Below are positions 1-10,180 of a stretch of 64,000 bases of DNA, piece after piece. The translations under genes were made by a program, and so were the position numbers. The DNA comes from BJGV01 sp964196335 (GTDB lineage: Bacteria > Pseudomonadota > Gammaproteobacteria > Burkholderiales > Nitrosomonadaceae). The notes under the pieces were generated by a model, which worked only from the letters and a program-made list of their open reading frames with translations, had not been told where the DNA came from and did not search any database. Every line of letters starts with the position of its first letter. Position 1 is the first letter of the stretch. The stretch spans positions 1,550,001-1,614,000 of the forward strand of contig OZ250175.1 of NCBI GenBank assembly GCA_965238155.1, written 5' to 3'.

Positions 1-38
1 GATAAACCCGGAATATTGCACATCACATAGCTTACCTG

Positions 39-58
39 ATACCTGTAAACACAGGTAT
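39..58 (-). terminator. Perfect inverted repeat after lpd
   Basis: An 8-bp perfect stem (ATACCTGT / ACAGGTAT) with a 4-base loop lies about 20 bases past the lpd stop codon. It could end the sdh-gltA-suc-lpd transcript. No T-run follows on the minus strand, so it is not a textbook intrinsic terminator. It could instead protect the 3' end of the mRNA. Confidence 0.35.
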
Positions 59-79
59 GTACTCAATCCCGTAATTTTG

Positions 80-1539
80 TCAGATATGCAGCGCCCTCTT
101 GTCCACAGCTAACGCCGCCTCATGCAAAACTTCAGACAAAGAAGGATGGGCATGAACAATACGGGCAATATCTTCGCTGCTGGCAGCAAATTCAATTGCT
201 ACTACTGCTTCAGAGATCATCTCTGAAACATAGGGCCCGATCATGTGTACACCAAGAATCCGATCCGTATCTGCATCGGCAAGGACCTTAATAAATCCGT
301 TGGTTTCACCCAGTGCACGTGCACGACCGTTTGCCATAAACGGAAACTGACCTGCTTTGTATTTAACTCCGGATGCTTTCAGCTCCTGTTCTGTTTTACC
401 TACCCAGGCGATTTCCGGTGATGTATAAATTACCCAGGGAATGGCATCAAGATTTACTGCCGAAAGCTCTTTTGCCTGCCCTGACATCTTTGCAGCAATT
501 TCTTCTGCTACTGCCACGCCCTCCTCGGAAGCTTTGTGTGCCAGCATCGGCCCCCGGACAACATCACCTACAGCATATACATTTAACAGATTAGTACGAC
601 AGTAAGTATCAACCTGAATGCGGCCGCCACCATCAATTTGTAAGCCAACAGAATCTGCACCCAGGTTAGCAGAATTCGGAACCCGGCCAACTGAGACAAT
701 CAGCTTATCCACTTCTAATTTCTGCTCTTTACCCTGCGCATCAAGATACTTCACTATGACTGTATTTTCAGCGGTTCTAATCTCAGTAATGTTAATGCCG
801 GTTTGAATTCCTAATCCTAATTCCCTGGTAAATATTTTTTTTGCTTCTTTTGCTACCTGCTCATCAACGACCGAAAGGAAATCCGGCATTGCTTCAAGAA
901 TAGTTACTTCCGATCCGAGCCTCCGCCAGATACTTGCCATTTCCAGACCAATCACACCCGCACCAATTATTCCTAACCGCTCAGGCGCTTCAGCCAGTGC
1001 CAGCGCTCCTTCATTGTCCAGAACACATTTATTATCGATTGATACGGATGGTAACTGACGTGGTGTCGAGCCTGTTGCAATAATGACGTATTTTGCTTCA
1101 ACTGTTTCTTCTTTATCACCACTCTGAATATTAACTTTCCGGTTTCCCCCGGAATTTTTATCCTTAACAAGCATTCCCCGGCCATGTATTGAGGTAACTT
1201 TATTCTTTTTAAACAACATGGCGATTCCACTGGTAATGCCGCGACAATCTTTTCCTTACGGGAAATCATTACAGGTATATCAACTGACAAACCTTCCACT
1301 GTAATTCCATGAGCGGAATATTTATGCGCAACACGCTCAAAATTCTCGGAAGATTCCAGTAAAGCTTTCGAAGGAATACAACCTACGTTCAGACAGGTGC
1401 CACCAAGCCTTGCCTTTCCCTTTGAATTTTCCCACTCATCAATACACGCTGTATTGAGTCCTAACTGGGCACAACGGATTGCTGCCACATAACCTCCGGG
1501 ACCTGCTCCGATCACAACCACATCAAAAGTTTGAGTCAT
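80..1539 (-). pseudogene. lpdA: Dihydrolipoyl dehydrogenase (E3), interrupted by a frameshift
   Basis: E3 is the FAD enzyme that reoxidises the lipoyl groups of 2-oxoacid dehydrogenase complexes with NAD+. The N-terminal part (1539 down to about 1240) has the FAD-binding GAGPGGY motif and the redox-active disulfide in GGTCLNVGC. The C-terminal part, in another frame to position 80, has the NAD-binding GAGVIGLEMA, the FAD motif YAVGDV, and the HAHPSLSE segment with the catalytic His. The frames separate near 1230-1240: restoring one base after the codons for KIVAA reads straight on into TSGIAMLF. The gene is last in the order sucA-sucB-lpd, 81 bases after sucB, so it is the E3 dedicated to the 2-oxoglutarate complex. 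The lesion is not in a homopolymer. It could be a real mutation or a one-base sequence error; otherwise the gene is full length and well conserved. Confidence 0.85.
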
Positions 1540-1620
1540 TTTACAATCTTATAAGTTAATATTAAATATTAAGTATATTCTACAATTACTTGTTTTTATT
1601 AATGATTCGTATATGTTTAT

Positions 1621-2802
1621 TTATTCTTCCAGTAACGGACTCATCGGAGACTCAAGTGCCTCTTTCATTGCCACAAGAGAAAGCACTGCTTCACGTCCGT
1701 CTATAATCCGATGGTCATAAGATAGTGCAAGGTAGTTAATCGGGCGGATTACCACCTGGCCGTTTATTGCTACCGGACGCTCTTTAATAGCATGAACGCC
1801 GAGAATTGCACTTTGCGGCGGGTTGATAATAGGGGTGGAAAGCATCGAACCAAATACACCGCCATTGGTAATAGAAAAAGTGCCCCCCGTTAATTCTTCG
1901 ATCTTAAGCTTACCTTCTTTAGCCCGTTTACCAAAATCAGCAACTTGCTTTTCGATTTCAGCCTGTGAAAGACGATCCGCGTCCCGGAGAATCGGCACAA
2001 CCAACCCCCGCGGACTCCCTACTGCTATACCGATATCGTAATACCCGTGATAAATAATATCTTTACCATCCACTGAAGAGTTAACAATGGGAAACTTTTT
2101 CAATGCTGCCACTACAGCTTTAACAAAGAATGAGGTAAATCCGAGCTTTACTCCGTGCTCTTTCTCAAATATTTCCTTATACCGGGCACGAAAATCTATT
2201 ATCGCCTGCATATCTACTTCATTAAACGTTGTAAGGATCGCTGCAGTGGATTGTGACTGAACCATCCTCTCAGCAATACGTAAACGTAACCTGGACATAG
2301 CCACACGTTTTTCCGGCCGGTCACCCTCTGATAGTGAAACTTCCTCATCCGTGGAAATTTCCTGAACAGACTGAGGCCTTGCATGTTCAGCCATATCTTC
2401 CTTTGTAATACGTCCCCCGCGACCGCTGCCACGAACCGCATTGATCTCCTCAGCTCCAATACTCTTTTCTGCAGCTATTCTCTTTGCGACCGGCATCATC
2501 ACAGGCTTTTCTGTAACTGCGGGTTTCTTACCGGCAGATGCTCCTTTTTTAGCAGGAGCTGTAATCTCAGTATCTATTGTGGCAATAAGCTCACTACTGA
2601 CTACAGTAGCACCATCACCCTTAACAATTTTTGTCAGCGTACCGGATACCGGTGCCGGTAATTCCAATACAACTTTGTCAGTTTCGATATCTATCAGATT
2701 CTCGTCGCGCTCAACATAGTCTCCCTGCTTTTTATGCCAGGAAACCAGAGAAGCTTCTGCTACTGACTCAGATAACAACGGAACCTTTACTTCAACTTGC
2801 AT
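1621..2802 (-). CDS. sucB: 2-oxoglutarate dehydrogenase E2, dihydrolipoyl succinyltransferase
   Basis: This is the E2 core of the cytoplasmic 2-oxoglutarate dehydrogenase complex; it transfers succinyl groups from lipoyllysine to CoA. The 393-residue protein has one lipoyl domain (about residues 1-78) with the modified Lys in ETDKVVLEL, a linker rich in Ala, Pro and Lys, a peripheral E1/E3-binding domain around 100-140 (GSGRGGRITKEDM), and the C-terminal acyltransferase domain ending in SYDHRIIDGREAV, which carries the catalytic His and Asp. The start has a good AAGGAA ribosome site. It begins 15 bases after sucA and is co-transcribed with it. Length and domain order are normal for SucB. Confidence 0.96.
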   Translation of the reverse strand: MQVEVKVPLLSESVAEASLVSWHKKQGDYVERDENLIDIETDKVVLELPAPVSGTLTKIVKGDGATVVSSELIATIDTEITAPAKKGASAGKKPAVTEKPVMMPVAKRIAAEKSIGAEEINAVRGSGRGGRITKEDMAEHARPQSVQEISTDEEVSLSEGDRPEKRVAMSRLRLRIAERMVQSQSTAAILTTFNEVDMQAIIDFRARYKEIFEKEHGVKLGFTSFFVKAVVAALKKFPIVNSSVDGKDIIYHGYYDIGIAVGSPRGLVVPILRDADRLSQAEIEKQVADFGKRAKEGKLKIEELTGGTFSITNGGVFGSMLSTPIINPPQSAILGVHAIKERPVAINGQVVIRPINYLALSYDHRIIDGREAVLSLVAMKEALESPMSPLLEE

Positions 2803-2817
2803 GACAATTCCTTTGGG

Positions 2818-5652
2818 TTAGATTTTCTCGCGAAATGCTGCTTCAACCAATTCATTTTGCTGATAATTATGCTTTGCCAGATATCCTACAGCAGGTGATG
2901 CAGAAGAAGGACGCAATGCATAACCAAGAATCTGGTTAAGTCCCAGATGCCGTAACAAATAGTGCTGGATTCGGTGCCATGCACCCTGGTTTCCCGGTTC
3001 TTCCTGGCACCACAGCACATCTTTTGCCTGCTCAAAACGATCAACTTCAGCCTGAAATTCGTCATGAGGGAACGGATATAACTGTTCCATGCGGATAATT
3101 GCTATATCTTCAATTTTATGAGCCTTACGGTAAGCTAACAGATCGTAATAGACTCTTCCGCTACAGACAATAATACGTCTGACTTTTCCGGAGTTAAGGT
3201 TTTCAGTCTCCGGAATAACAGGCTGAAATTGTCCGTCAGCCAAATCTTCCAGGCTGGATACTGATTCTTTCCGGCGTAACATACTTTTCGGACTCATGAT
3301 TATAAGCGGCTTACGTAGCTGACGAATCATCTGACGCCGTAACAGGTGAAACATCTGTGAAGGATTTGACGGTACACAAACCTGTATATTATATTCTGCG
3401 CACAATTGCAGATAACGCTCGAGCCGGGCCGAAGAGTGCTCAGGACCCTGCCCCTCATATCCGTGAGGCAACATCATTACCAGACCACACAGCCGGCCCC
3501 ATTTGGCTTCTCCGGATGCAATGAACTGATCAATTACCACCTGTGCACCGTTGGCAAAGTCTCCGAATTGTGCCTCCCAGACCACAAGATCATCAGGTAC
3601 AGCAGTAGTATAACCATACTCAAAAGCCAGAACTGCTTCTTCTGACAACATGGAATCAATAACCCCGATATCCGGTTGTCCCGGTGCAATGTGACGAAGC
3701 GGGATATAAGTACTGTCATCCCCCTGATTCCGGCTTTGATTATGCAACACTGCGTGCCGGTGAAAGAATGTTCCCCGTCCTGAATCCTGTCCGGAAATGC
3801 GTATAGGAAAACCATCACTCAGAAGTGCCGCATAGGCAAGATTTTCTGCCATACCCCAGTCCAGAAATAATTTACCTTCACCCATCAGACGACGATCATC
3901 AATAATTTTTCTGACCTGGGAATGTAACTCAAAATTTTCAGGTATATCTGTAAGTCGTTCAGCCAGATGTTTCAATTTTTTCATCGGCAGGCCGGTCTTT
4001 ACTTTCTGATTCCACTTACCCGGCTTTAGGAAAGGTGCCCATAGGGTTGTACCTGAATATTTTTTTCCAAAATATATGGTCTTATTAGGATTACTGCCTG
4101 CATCCATATCATTACGATAGCTGGCAAGTATCCCGTCAGCTTCACCGGCTGTAATAATCCCCTCAAGTTCTAATTTATCAGCATAGAGTTTACGTGTACC
4201 GGGATGCCGGGCAATAATTTTGTACATCAATGGTTGCGTGACCATTGGTTCATCCTGCTCGTTGTGGCCAAGACGACGAAAGCAGACCATATCTATGATC
4301 ACATCTTTCTTAAATTTCATCCGAAAATCAAGAGCAATTTCCGTCACCATTACTACTGCCTCAGGATCATCGCCGTTTACATGAAATATCGGAGCCTCAA
4401 TCATTTTTGAAACTTCAGTACAATACAGTGTGGAACGTGAATCTCTCGGATCGGATGTGGTAAAGCCAATCTGGTTATTAATGATGACGTGTACTGTACC
4501 ACCGGTTCCGTACCCTCGGGTCTGAGACAGGTTCAGTGCCTCCATCACCACACCCTGACCGGAATATGCAGCATCACCATGAAGTAATACCGGCAATACC
4601 ATTTCACCCTGCTTATCAAGCAGACGGTGTTGCCGGGCACGTACCGAACCTTCCACAACAGGATTAACAATTTCAAGATGGGACGGATTAAATGCCAGTG
4701 TTGCCCGCATAACACCGCCGGGAGTTGATATGGATGAAGAAAATCCCTGGTGATACTTAACATCTCCCGCAGTCAGTTCCTGAATATGGTTGTTTTCAAA
4801 TTCCTGAAATAAGTCGGCCGGCATTTTACCTAAAGTATTTACCAGCACATTGAGCCGCCCGCGATGTGCCATACCAATGACTACCTCCTGCACATCCACT
4901 TTTCCTGCACGCTGTAATAGGTTGTCCAACAGCGGAATTATGCTTTCACCACCTTCACCGGAAAAACGCTTTTGTCCGACATAACGGGTATGCAAATACT
5001 TCTCTAATCCTTCTGCAGCACTGAGACGCTCCAGAATATGACGCTTATACTCATCAGGGAAATCAGGCTGAGAACGTGTGCCTTCCAGGCGAGACTGTAT
5101 CCAGCGCTTCTGCTCAGTATCGGTCATGTACATGTACTCTACCCCGATACTCCCACAGTAGATACGCTGAAGTAATTGCAGAATTTTCCGTAACGGTGAA
5201 AACTCCGGGCCAACCAGTGAGCCCGTATTAAATACGGTACCCATGTCTTCTTCAGTCAGTCCGTAGAATTGTGGATCGAGTTCAGGAATATATGGTTTCT
5301 GTTCCCGTTTAAGCGGATCAAGTTGAGCCTGACGTACACCAAGAAACCGGAATGCATTGATTATCTGTAATACCGATACCTGCTTACGTTCCTCTGAAGC
5401 ATCCTGTGTATACTGAGATGAACTGTGGCCGTTTCTGCGACGTTCTTTTTCTACCCGGATAAATGACTCAATTACCGGGCCGTGCGGAACATCTTTCTTA
5501 ACTTCACCCTTCCCCGGCTGCAGTCTGTCAAAATACCCACGCCACTCCGGTGGAACCGAAGTCGAGCATTGCAGATAATCTTCATAAAGCTCTTCAATAA
5601 ACGGTGCATTCGCACCATATAACACTGAAGTCTTAAACAGTTGCTTAGTCAT
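2818..5652 (-). CDS. sucA: 2-oxoglutarate dehydrogenase E1 component
   Basis: E1 decarboxylates 2-oxoglutarate with thiamine diphosphate and loads succinyl onto E2. The 944-residue length matches SucA. Visible features are the N-terminal segment that mediates assembly (YEDYLQCSTSVPPEWRGYFD), the active-site GMAHRGRLNVLVN, the HGDAAYSGQGVVMEALNLS stretch and downstream GDD and NNQIGFTTSDP that bind ThDP and metal, and the transketolase-like domain with LPHGYEGQGPEHSSARLER. It sits 38 bases after gltA and 15 bases before sucB. In obligately chemolithoautotrophic Nitrosomonas this enzyme is known to be little used for growth; here E1 and E2 are intact but the linked E3 is frameshifted. Confidence 0.97.
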   Translation of the reverse strand: MTKQLFKTSVLYGANAPFIEELYEDYLQCSTSVPPEWRGYFDRLQPGKGEVKKDVPHGPVIESFIRVEKERRRNGHSSSQYTQDASEERKQVSVLQIINAFRFLGVRQAQLDPLKREQKPYIPELDPQFYGLTEEDMGTVFNTGSLVGPEFSPLRKILQLLQRIYCGSIGVEYMYMTDTEQKRWIQSRLEGTRSQPDFPDEYKRHILERLSAAEGLEKYLHTRYVGQKRFSGEGGESIIPLLDNLLQRAGKVDVQEVVIGMAHRGRLNVLVNTLGKMPADLFQEFENNHIQELTAGDVKYHQGFSSSISTPGGVMRATLAFNPSHLEIVNPVVEGSVRARQHRLLDKQGEMVLPVLLHGDAAYSGQGVVMEALNLSQTRGYGTGGTVHVIINNQIGFTTSDPRDSRSTLYCTEVSKMIEAPIFHVNGDDPEAVVMVTEIALDFRMKFKKDVIIDMVCFRRLGHNEQDEPMVTQPLMYKIIARHPGTRKLYADKLELEGIITAGEADGILASYRNDMDAGSNPNKTIYFGKKYSGTTLWAPFLKPGKWNQKVKTGLPMKKLKHLAERLTDIPENFELHSQVRKIIDDRRLMGEGKLFLDWGMAENLAYAALLSDGFPIRISGQDSGRGTFFHRHAVLHNQSRNQGDDSTYIPLRHIAPGQPDIGVIDSMLSEEAVLAFEYGYTTAVPDDLVVWEAQFGDFANGAQVVIDQFIASGEAKWGRLCGLVMMLPHGYEGQGPEHSSARLERYLQLCAEYNIQVCVPSNPSQMFHLLRRQMIRQLRKPLIIMSPKSMLRRKESVSSLEDLADGQFQPVIPETENLNSGKVRRIIVCSGRVYYDLLAYRKAHKIEDIAIIRMEQLYPFPHDEFQAEVDRFEQAKDVLWCQEEPGNQGAWHRIQHYLLRHLGLNQILGYALRPSSASPAVGYLAKHNYQQNELVEAAFREKI

Positions 5653-5690
5653 AATAACCGGCTTACTTTAGAAACAACTAACAGACCACA

Positions 5691-6992
5691 TTATTTACGT
5701 TGTGAAATTGATAATACTTTACGTGTGGTCTTACCAGTATATAGTTGACGTGGACGCCCTATTTTTTGCTCAGGATCAGAAATCATCTCACTCCACTGAG
5801 CAACCCAACCTACTGTACGTGCAGTAGCAAATATAGCAGTGAACATAGATGACGGAATACCCAGTGCACGCTGAACAATGCCAGAATAAAAATCAACATT
5901 CGGATAGAGCTTTCTGGAAATAAAATACTCATCTTCCAGCGCAATTTTCTCTAATTTCATTGCAAGTTTGAACAACCGGTCATCCTGTAATCCCAGCTCG
6001 TTTAACACCTCATGACAGGTTTCACGCATCAGCTTTGCACGAGGGTCAAAATTCTTATATACCCTGTGACCAAAGCCTACTAACCTGAAGCTGTCATTTG
6101 AGTCTTTTGCCCGGGCAATATACTGGCTGATACGGGATTCATCTCCGATCTCTTCCAGCATATTTAAGCAAGCTTCATTCGCCCCGCCATGAGCCGGTCC
6201 CCATAGACAGGCAATGCCTGCAGAGATACAGGCAAATGGATTTGCCCCGCTGGAGCCTGCCAGACGGACTGTAGAAGTAGAAGCATTTTGTTCGTGATCA
6301 GCATGTAGAATCAGAATGCGGTCCAGCGCCCGTGCTAAAACAGGATTAGGCTTATATTCCTCAGCAGGAACAGCAAACATCATATGCATAAAATTTTGTG
6401 CATAACTAAGATGATTCTGCGGATAATTGAAAGGATGGCCAAGATTATATTTATATGCCATCGCAGTAATGTTTGGTAACTTTGCAATCAGGTGGATAGC
6501 GGAATCCTCACGATGTTGTGTATCCGAAACATCCAATGCCTCATGGTAAAATGCTGATAGTGCACCAACCACTCCTACCGTCACAGCCATTGGATGAGCA
6601 TCACGGCGAAACCCCTGATAAAATTGTATCAGTTGCTCATGCACCATGGAATGCGCATTGATGGATTTTACGAATGCCTCTTTCTGATCAACCGTAGGCA
6701 GCTCACCTTTCATCAGCAACCAGCACACTTCCATAAAATCACAATGTTCGGCCAGCTGCTCAATCGGATAGCCCCGATAAAGTAATATGCCTTTTTCACC
6801 GTCAATAAAAGTTATTTCAGAGCTGCTGCTGGCTGTAGAAAGAAAGCCGGGGTCATAGGTAAACAGGCCACTCTTTGCATGTAATTTACGAATATCTATT
6901 ACATCAGGCCCCATACTCCCTGACAGAACCGGGAATTCAACAGGCTGCTCATTATTTCCCGGATCCAGTTTAGCTACCTTTTTTTGCTCCAT
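5691..6992 (-). CDS. gltA: Citrate synthase (type II)
   Basis: Condenses oxaloacetate and acetyl-CoA to citrate, the entry step of the TCA cycle. The 433-residue protein has the type II N-terminal domain (starting near EFPVLSGSMGPDVIDIRKL) found in hexameric NADH-sensitive enzymes. Its active-site histidines lie in PAHGGANEACLNML and GFGHRVYKNFDPRA. The ATG is preceded by GGAGAAG at proper spacing. It lies 50 bases downstream of sdhE and 38 bases upstream of sucA, so it probably belongs to a single sdh-gltA-suc transcription unit. Confidence 0.97.
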   Translation of the reverse strand: MEQKKVAKLDPGNNEQPVEFPVLSGSMGPDVIDIRKLHAKSGLFTYDPGFLSTASSSSEITFIDGEKGILLYRGYPIEQLAEHCDFMEVCWLLMKGELPTVDQKEAFVKSINAHSMVHEQLIQFYQGFRRDAHPMAVTVGVVGALSAFYHEALDVSDTQHREDSAIHLIAKLPNITAMAYKYNLGHPFNYPQNHLSYAQNFMHMMFAVPAEEYKPNPVLARALDRILILHADHEQNASTSTVRLAGSSGANPFACISAGIACLWGPAHGGANEACLNMLEEIGDESRISQYIARAKDSNDSFRLVGFGHRVYKNFDPRAKLMRETCHEVLNELGLQDDRLFKLAMKLEKIALEDEYFISRKLYPNVDFYSGIVQRALGIPSSMFTAIFATARTVGWVAQWSEMISDPEQKIGRPRQLYTGKTTRKVLSISQRK

Positions 6993-7042
6993 ATGGCTTC
7001 TCCACTATTTTGATGGTTATTGAACAACCATCGCAGATTGAA

Positions 7043-7276
7043 TTAATCTGTCTGTAAAAGTTGTAACACCGGCTGCAGTTTTATATCTTCCACCTCTTTC
7101 TTTGACGTGATCATATCCCATAAATCATTGTCAGGAAGGCTCAGTAATGTATCAAAGTGCTGCAATTCGTTCTTATTAAGCTGCATATAATGCTTTTCCA
7201 CAAACCCCTGCAATACGATATCCAGTTCAAGCATACCCCGGCGACAGCGCCAACGTATACGATCCAGCTCTTTCAT
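7043..7276 (-). CDS. sdhE: SdhE, flavin assembly factor for succinate dehydrogenase
   Basis: This small protein (77 residues) helps attach FAD covalently to the SdhA subunit. The family signature RGxxE is present as R13-G14-M-L-E17, and the rest fits the five-helix SdhE/YgfY fold with late aromatic and acidic residues (LPDNDLWDMI). The start codon overlaps the sdhB stop as ATGA, so the two are translationally coupled. The spacing and position directly after sdhB support the assignment. Confidence 0.9.
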   Translation of the reverse strand: MKELDRIRWRCRRGMLELDIVLQGFVEKHYMQLNKNELQHFDTLLSLPDNDLWDMITSKKEVEDIKLQPVLQLLQTD

Positions 7277-7968
7277 ACTGTCCTTTTTACCATCATACCC
7301 TTTATCTTATTTATAGCTTTAGTCGGATTTAACCCCTTAGGACATGTATCGACACAGTTCATAATTGAATGACAGCGGAACAGGCGATACGGGTCCTCAA
7401 GATTGTCTAATCTCTCAGCTGTTGCCTGATCACGGCTATCGGCAAGAAAACGATATGCCTGTAACAATCCGGCAGGACCGACAAATTTATCAGGGTTCCA
7501 CCAGAACGACGGACATGCTGTGGAGCAACAAGCACAAAGCACGCACTCATATACACCATCAAGCTCTGCTCTTTCTTCCGGAGATTGTAACCGTTCGGTT
7601 TCCGGAGGCGGATCATTATTGATGAGATAAGGTTTAACTGACCGATACTGTTTAAAAAATTGGGTCATATCCACTATCAGATCACGTATTACAGGTAATC
7701 CCGGAAGCGGTCGTAGCTCTACCGGTTCTTTTAAACCGGCAATTGGTGTAATACAAGCCAACCCGTTACGCCCGTTTATATTCATCCCGTCTGAACCACA
7801 CACACCTTCCCTGCAGGACCGGCGCAAGCTCAGGCTGTCATCCACTGTCTTGATGCGTATCAACGCATCAAGCAGCATTTTATCAGCCGGATCCAGCTCG
7901 ATATCGTAGTCCTGCATATAAGGTTTTTCGTCCTTGTCAGGATCGTACCGATAAATTGAAAAACGCAT
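7273..7968 (-). CDS. sdhB: Succinate dehydrogenase iron-sulfur subunit
   Basis: SdhB carries electrons from the flavin in SdhA to the membrane quinone site. It has the [2Fe-2S] ligands in SCREGVCGSDGM and a following Cys, and the ferredoxin-like clusters in CVLCACCSTACP ([4Fe-4S]) and CHSIMNCVDTCPKGL ([3Fe-4S]). I chose the ATG at 7968 (MRFSIYRYDPD) over a TTG four codons upstream, because it gives the usual N-terminus and a GGGGCCAGG ribosome site just before it. The protein is 231 residues. The stop overlaps the sdhE start; the gap to sdhA upstream is about 98 bases. Confidence 0.96.
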   Translation of the reverse strand: MRFSIYRYDPDKDEKPYMQDYDIELDPADKMLLDALIRIKTVDDSLSLRRSCREGVCGSDGMNINGRNGLACITPIAGLKEPVELRPLPGLPVIRDLIVDMTQFFKQYRSVKPYLINNDPPPETERLQSPEERAELDGVYECVLCACCSTACPSFWWNPDKFVGPAGLLQAYRFLADSRDQATAERLDNLEDPYRLFRCHSIMNCVDTCPKGLNPTKAINKIKGMMVKRTV

Positions 7969-8066
7969 ACCTGGCCCCAAATCAAAAAGTCATAAATAAT
8001 TTATTTAAACAATTATATAAGAATGTATATAAATCTGTTTTCTGGTTTAATTATTGCTTACATATT

Positions 8067-9830
8067 TTAGTAAGTTCTTGCTTTTGGCGGAAATGATTCC
8101 ACAGTCAGCGGCTTTAAGCGTACCGGCTTGTAATCCAACCGCCGGCCTTCACTGAAATACAGCGTATGCTTAAGCCACTTGTTATCATCCCGCATAGAAA
8201 AATCGTCACGGGCATGAGCACCGCGGCTTTCATTACGGGCTTCTGCTGATACCATAGTAGCTAATGCCACCTCTGCTAGATTGCTAAGCTCCAGTGCTTC
8301 CACTCGTGCAGTATTAAACACCATACTTTTATCCTTAATTTCAGTATGGCCAATCCGTTCTGCAATCTCGCTGATCTTTGCTACCCCTTCTTTCAGCAAA
8401 TCCGGAAAACGAAACACGCCACAATGCTCCTGCATGGTTTTGCGTAAAGCTTCGCCGACCTGAGCTACACTCTCACCGTCTTTTTGATCATCCAGCCGGG
8501 CAAGCCGGGCCAGTGACATATCCACGGAGGCCGCATGCAATTTCTTATGATGAGGATTTTTTTTCAAATCTTCGATAATCTGTCTGCCGGCAGCACGTCC
8601 GAATACGAGGATATCAAGTAACGAGTTAGTTCCCAGACGATTGGCACCATGAACTGAGATACAAGCACATTCACCAACCGCATATAAGCCCTGCACTACC
8701 TCTTCAGGCCCTGTTTTATATGGGGTAACTACCTGCCCGTAAAAATTTGTGGGAATTCCACCCATCATGTAATGTGCCGTAGGTATGACCGGAATCGGAT
8801 CAACAATCGGATCCACCTGTGCAAACTTAATAGCAATTTCACGGATACCCGGTAACCGCGTATTTATTACATCTGCATCAAGATGATTGAGTTTTAATAG
8901 CAGATGGTCCGCATTATTTCCACAACCGCGCCCTTCTTTAATCTCCATGGACAGTGCACGTGAGACCACATCGCGACTTGCAAGGTCTTTCGTATTGGGC
9001 GCATATCGTTCCATGAAACGCTCACCATCCTTATTGAGCAGGTACCCGCCTTCTCCGCGCACAGCTTCACTGATAAGTACACCTGCACCAAATACACCGG
9101 TAGGGTGAAACTGCCAGAACTCCATATCTTCCAGCGGAACCCCGCTACGTGCCGCCATACCAAGACCGTCGCCCGTATTGATAAAAGCATTAGTGCTGGC
9201 CTGAAAAACACGTCCACCACCTCCTGTAGCCAACAATACGGCTCTTGCCTGCAGCGCCACAACATCCCCTGTTTCCATTTCGAGCGCCGTTACTCCAATT
9301 ACATCTCCCTCCTCATTCCGGATCAAATCCAGTCCCATCCACTCTACAAAAAACTGGGTGTTAGCATGCACATTGCGTTGATATAAAGTATGCAGTAAAG
9401 CATGTCCGGTACGGTCTGCTGCCGCGCAGGAGCGTGTTGCCTGTGCCCCGCCAAAATTCTGAGACTGCCCTCCAAAGGGTCGCTGATATATTTTTCCGTT
9501 CTCCAACCGGTCAAACGGCATTCCAAAATGCTCCAGCTCGTAGACCACTTCACTTGCCTGACGACACATAAATTCAATGGCATCCTGATCACCAAGATAA
9601 TCAGAACCTTTCACCGTGTCATACATATGCCAATGCCAGTTATCCTCAGTTACATTTCCCAGTGATGCAGCAATGCCTCCTTGTGCTGCTACAGTATGTG
9701 AACGGGTAGGAAAAACTTTAGACAATACGGCAACCTTAAATCCCGCTTCCGACAACTGCAGGGCAGCACGCATCCCTGCACCACCTGCTCCGACTATAAC
9801 CACATCAAACTTTCTTTTTATTATTGCCAT
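8067..9830 (-). CDS. sdhA: Succinate dehydrogenase flavoprotein subunit
   Basis: Oxidises succinate to fumarate at a covalently bound FAD on the cytoplasmic face of the membrane. Motifs: dinucleotide-binding GAGGAGMRAAL, SHTVAAQGGIAASLGN with the His that binds FAD, the substrate region QFHPTGVFGAGVLISEAVRGEGG, and RLGTNSLLDILVFGR. The C-terminal helical domain is complete. The start is taken as the ATG at 9830 (MAIIKRKFDVV), which follows the sdhD stop by a few bases and has GGGGT upstream. An in-frame ATG five codons earlier would overlap sdhD. 587 residues is normal for SdhA. Confidence 0.96.
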   Translation of the reverse strand: MAIIKRKFDVVIVGAGGAGMRAALQLSEAGFKVAVLSKVFPTRSHTVAAQGGIAASLGNVTEDNWHWHMYDTVKGSDYLGDQDAIEFMCRQASEVVYELEHFGMPFDRLENGKIYQRPFGGQSQNFGGAQATRSCAAADRTGHALLHTLYQRNVHANTQFFVEWMGLDLIRNEEGDVIGVTALEMETGDVVALQARAVLLATGGGGRVFQASTNAFINTGDGLGMAARSGVPLEDMEFWQFHPTGVFGAGVLISEAVRGEGGYLLNKDGERFMERYAPNTKDLASRDVVSRALSMEIKEGRGCGNNADHLLLKLNHLDADVINTRLPGIREIAIKFAQVDPIVDPIPVIPTAHYMMGGIPTNFYGQVVTPYKTGPEEVVQGLYAVGECACISVHGANRLGTNSLLDILVFGRAAGRQIIEDLKKNPHHKKLHAASVDMSLARLARLDDQKDGESVAQVGEALRKTMQEHCGVFRFPDLLKEGVAKISEIAERIGHTEIKDKSMVFNTARVEALELSNLAEVALATMVSAEARNESRGAHARDDFSMRDDNKWLKHTLYFSEGRRLDYKPVRLKPLTVESFPPKARTY

Positions 9831-9835
9831 ACCAG

Positions 9836-10180
9836 CTAACCCCATATGATTTCAATAGCCCATACGGCATAAAAAAATAACGAAAAAATAACCAGCACCT
9901 GAATAGACAGGCGTATGCTTGTTTCGTGAATATAATCCATCAGAATATTACGCACCCCAATCCAGGCATGCCAACAAAGGCTTATAAAAGAAAGGAAAGT
10001 AACAATGCGTATCCACTGATTGGAAAATATTGCATTCCAGCTGGCATAGTCATGTGGTGAGAAAATAAGTAATAACGCAATTACTAATAAAATATAGATT
10101 GCCATCACAACAGCAGTAATGCGCTGTATCAGCCAGTCTAATAATCCATAATGGGCACCGGTTACTATTCGCGTTACCAT
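9836..10180 (-). CDS. sdhD: Succinate dehydrogenase membrane anchor subunit
   Basis: A 114-residue hydrophobic protein with three predicted transmembrane helices. The segment SFISLCWHAWIGVRNILMDY carries the His that is a candidate axial ligand of heme b and matches the SdhD family (H-x-W-x-G). With SdhC it anchors SdhAB and forms the ubiquinone pocket. Its start overlaps the end of sdhC by 7 bases and its stop lies next to the sdhA start, as expected for a coupled sdhCDAB operon. Confidence 0.92.
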   Translation of the reverse strand: MVTRIVTGAHYGLLDWLIQRITAVVMAIYILLVIALLLIFSPHDYASWNAIFSNQWIRIVTFLSFISLCWHAWIGVRNILMDYIHETSIRLSIQVLVIFSLFFYAVWAIEIIWG

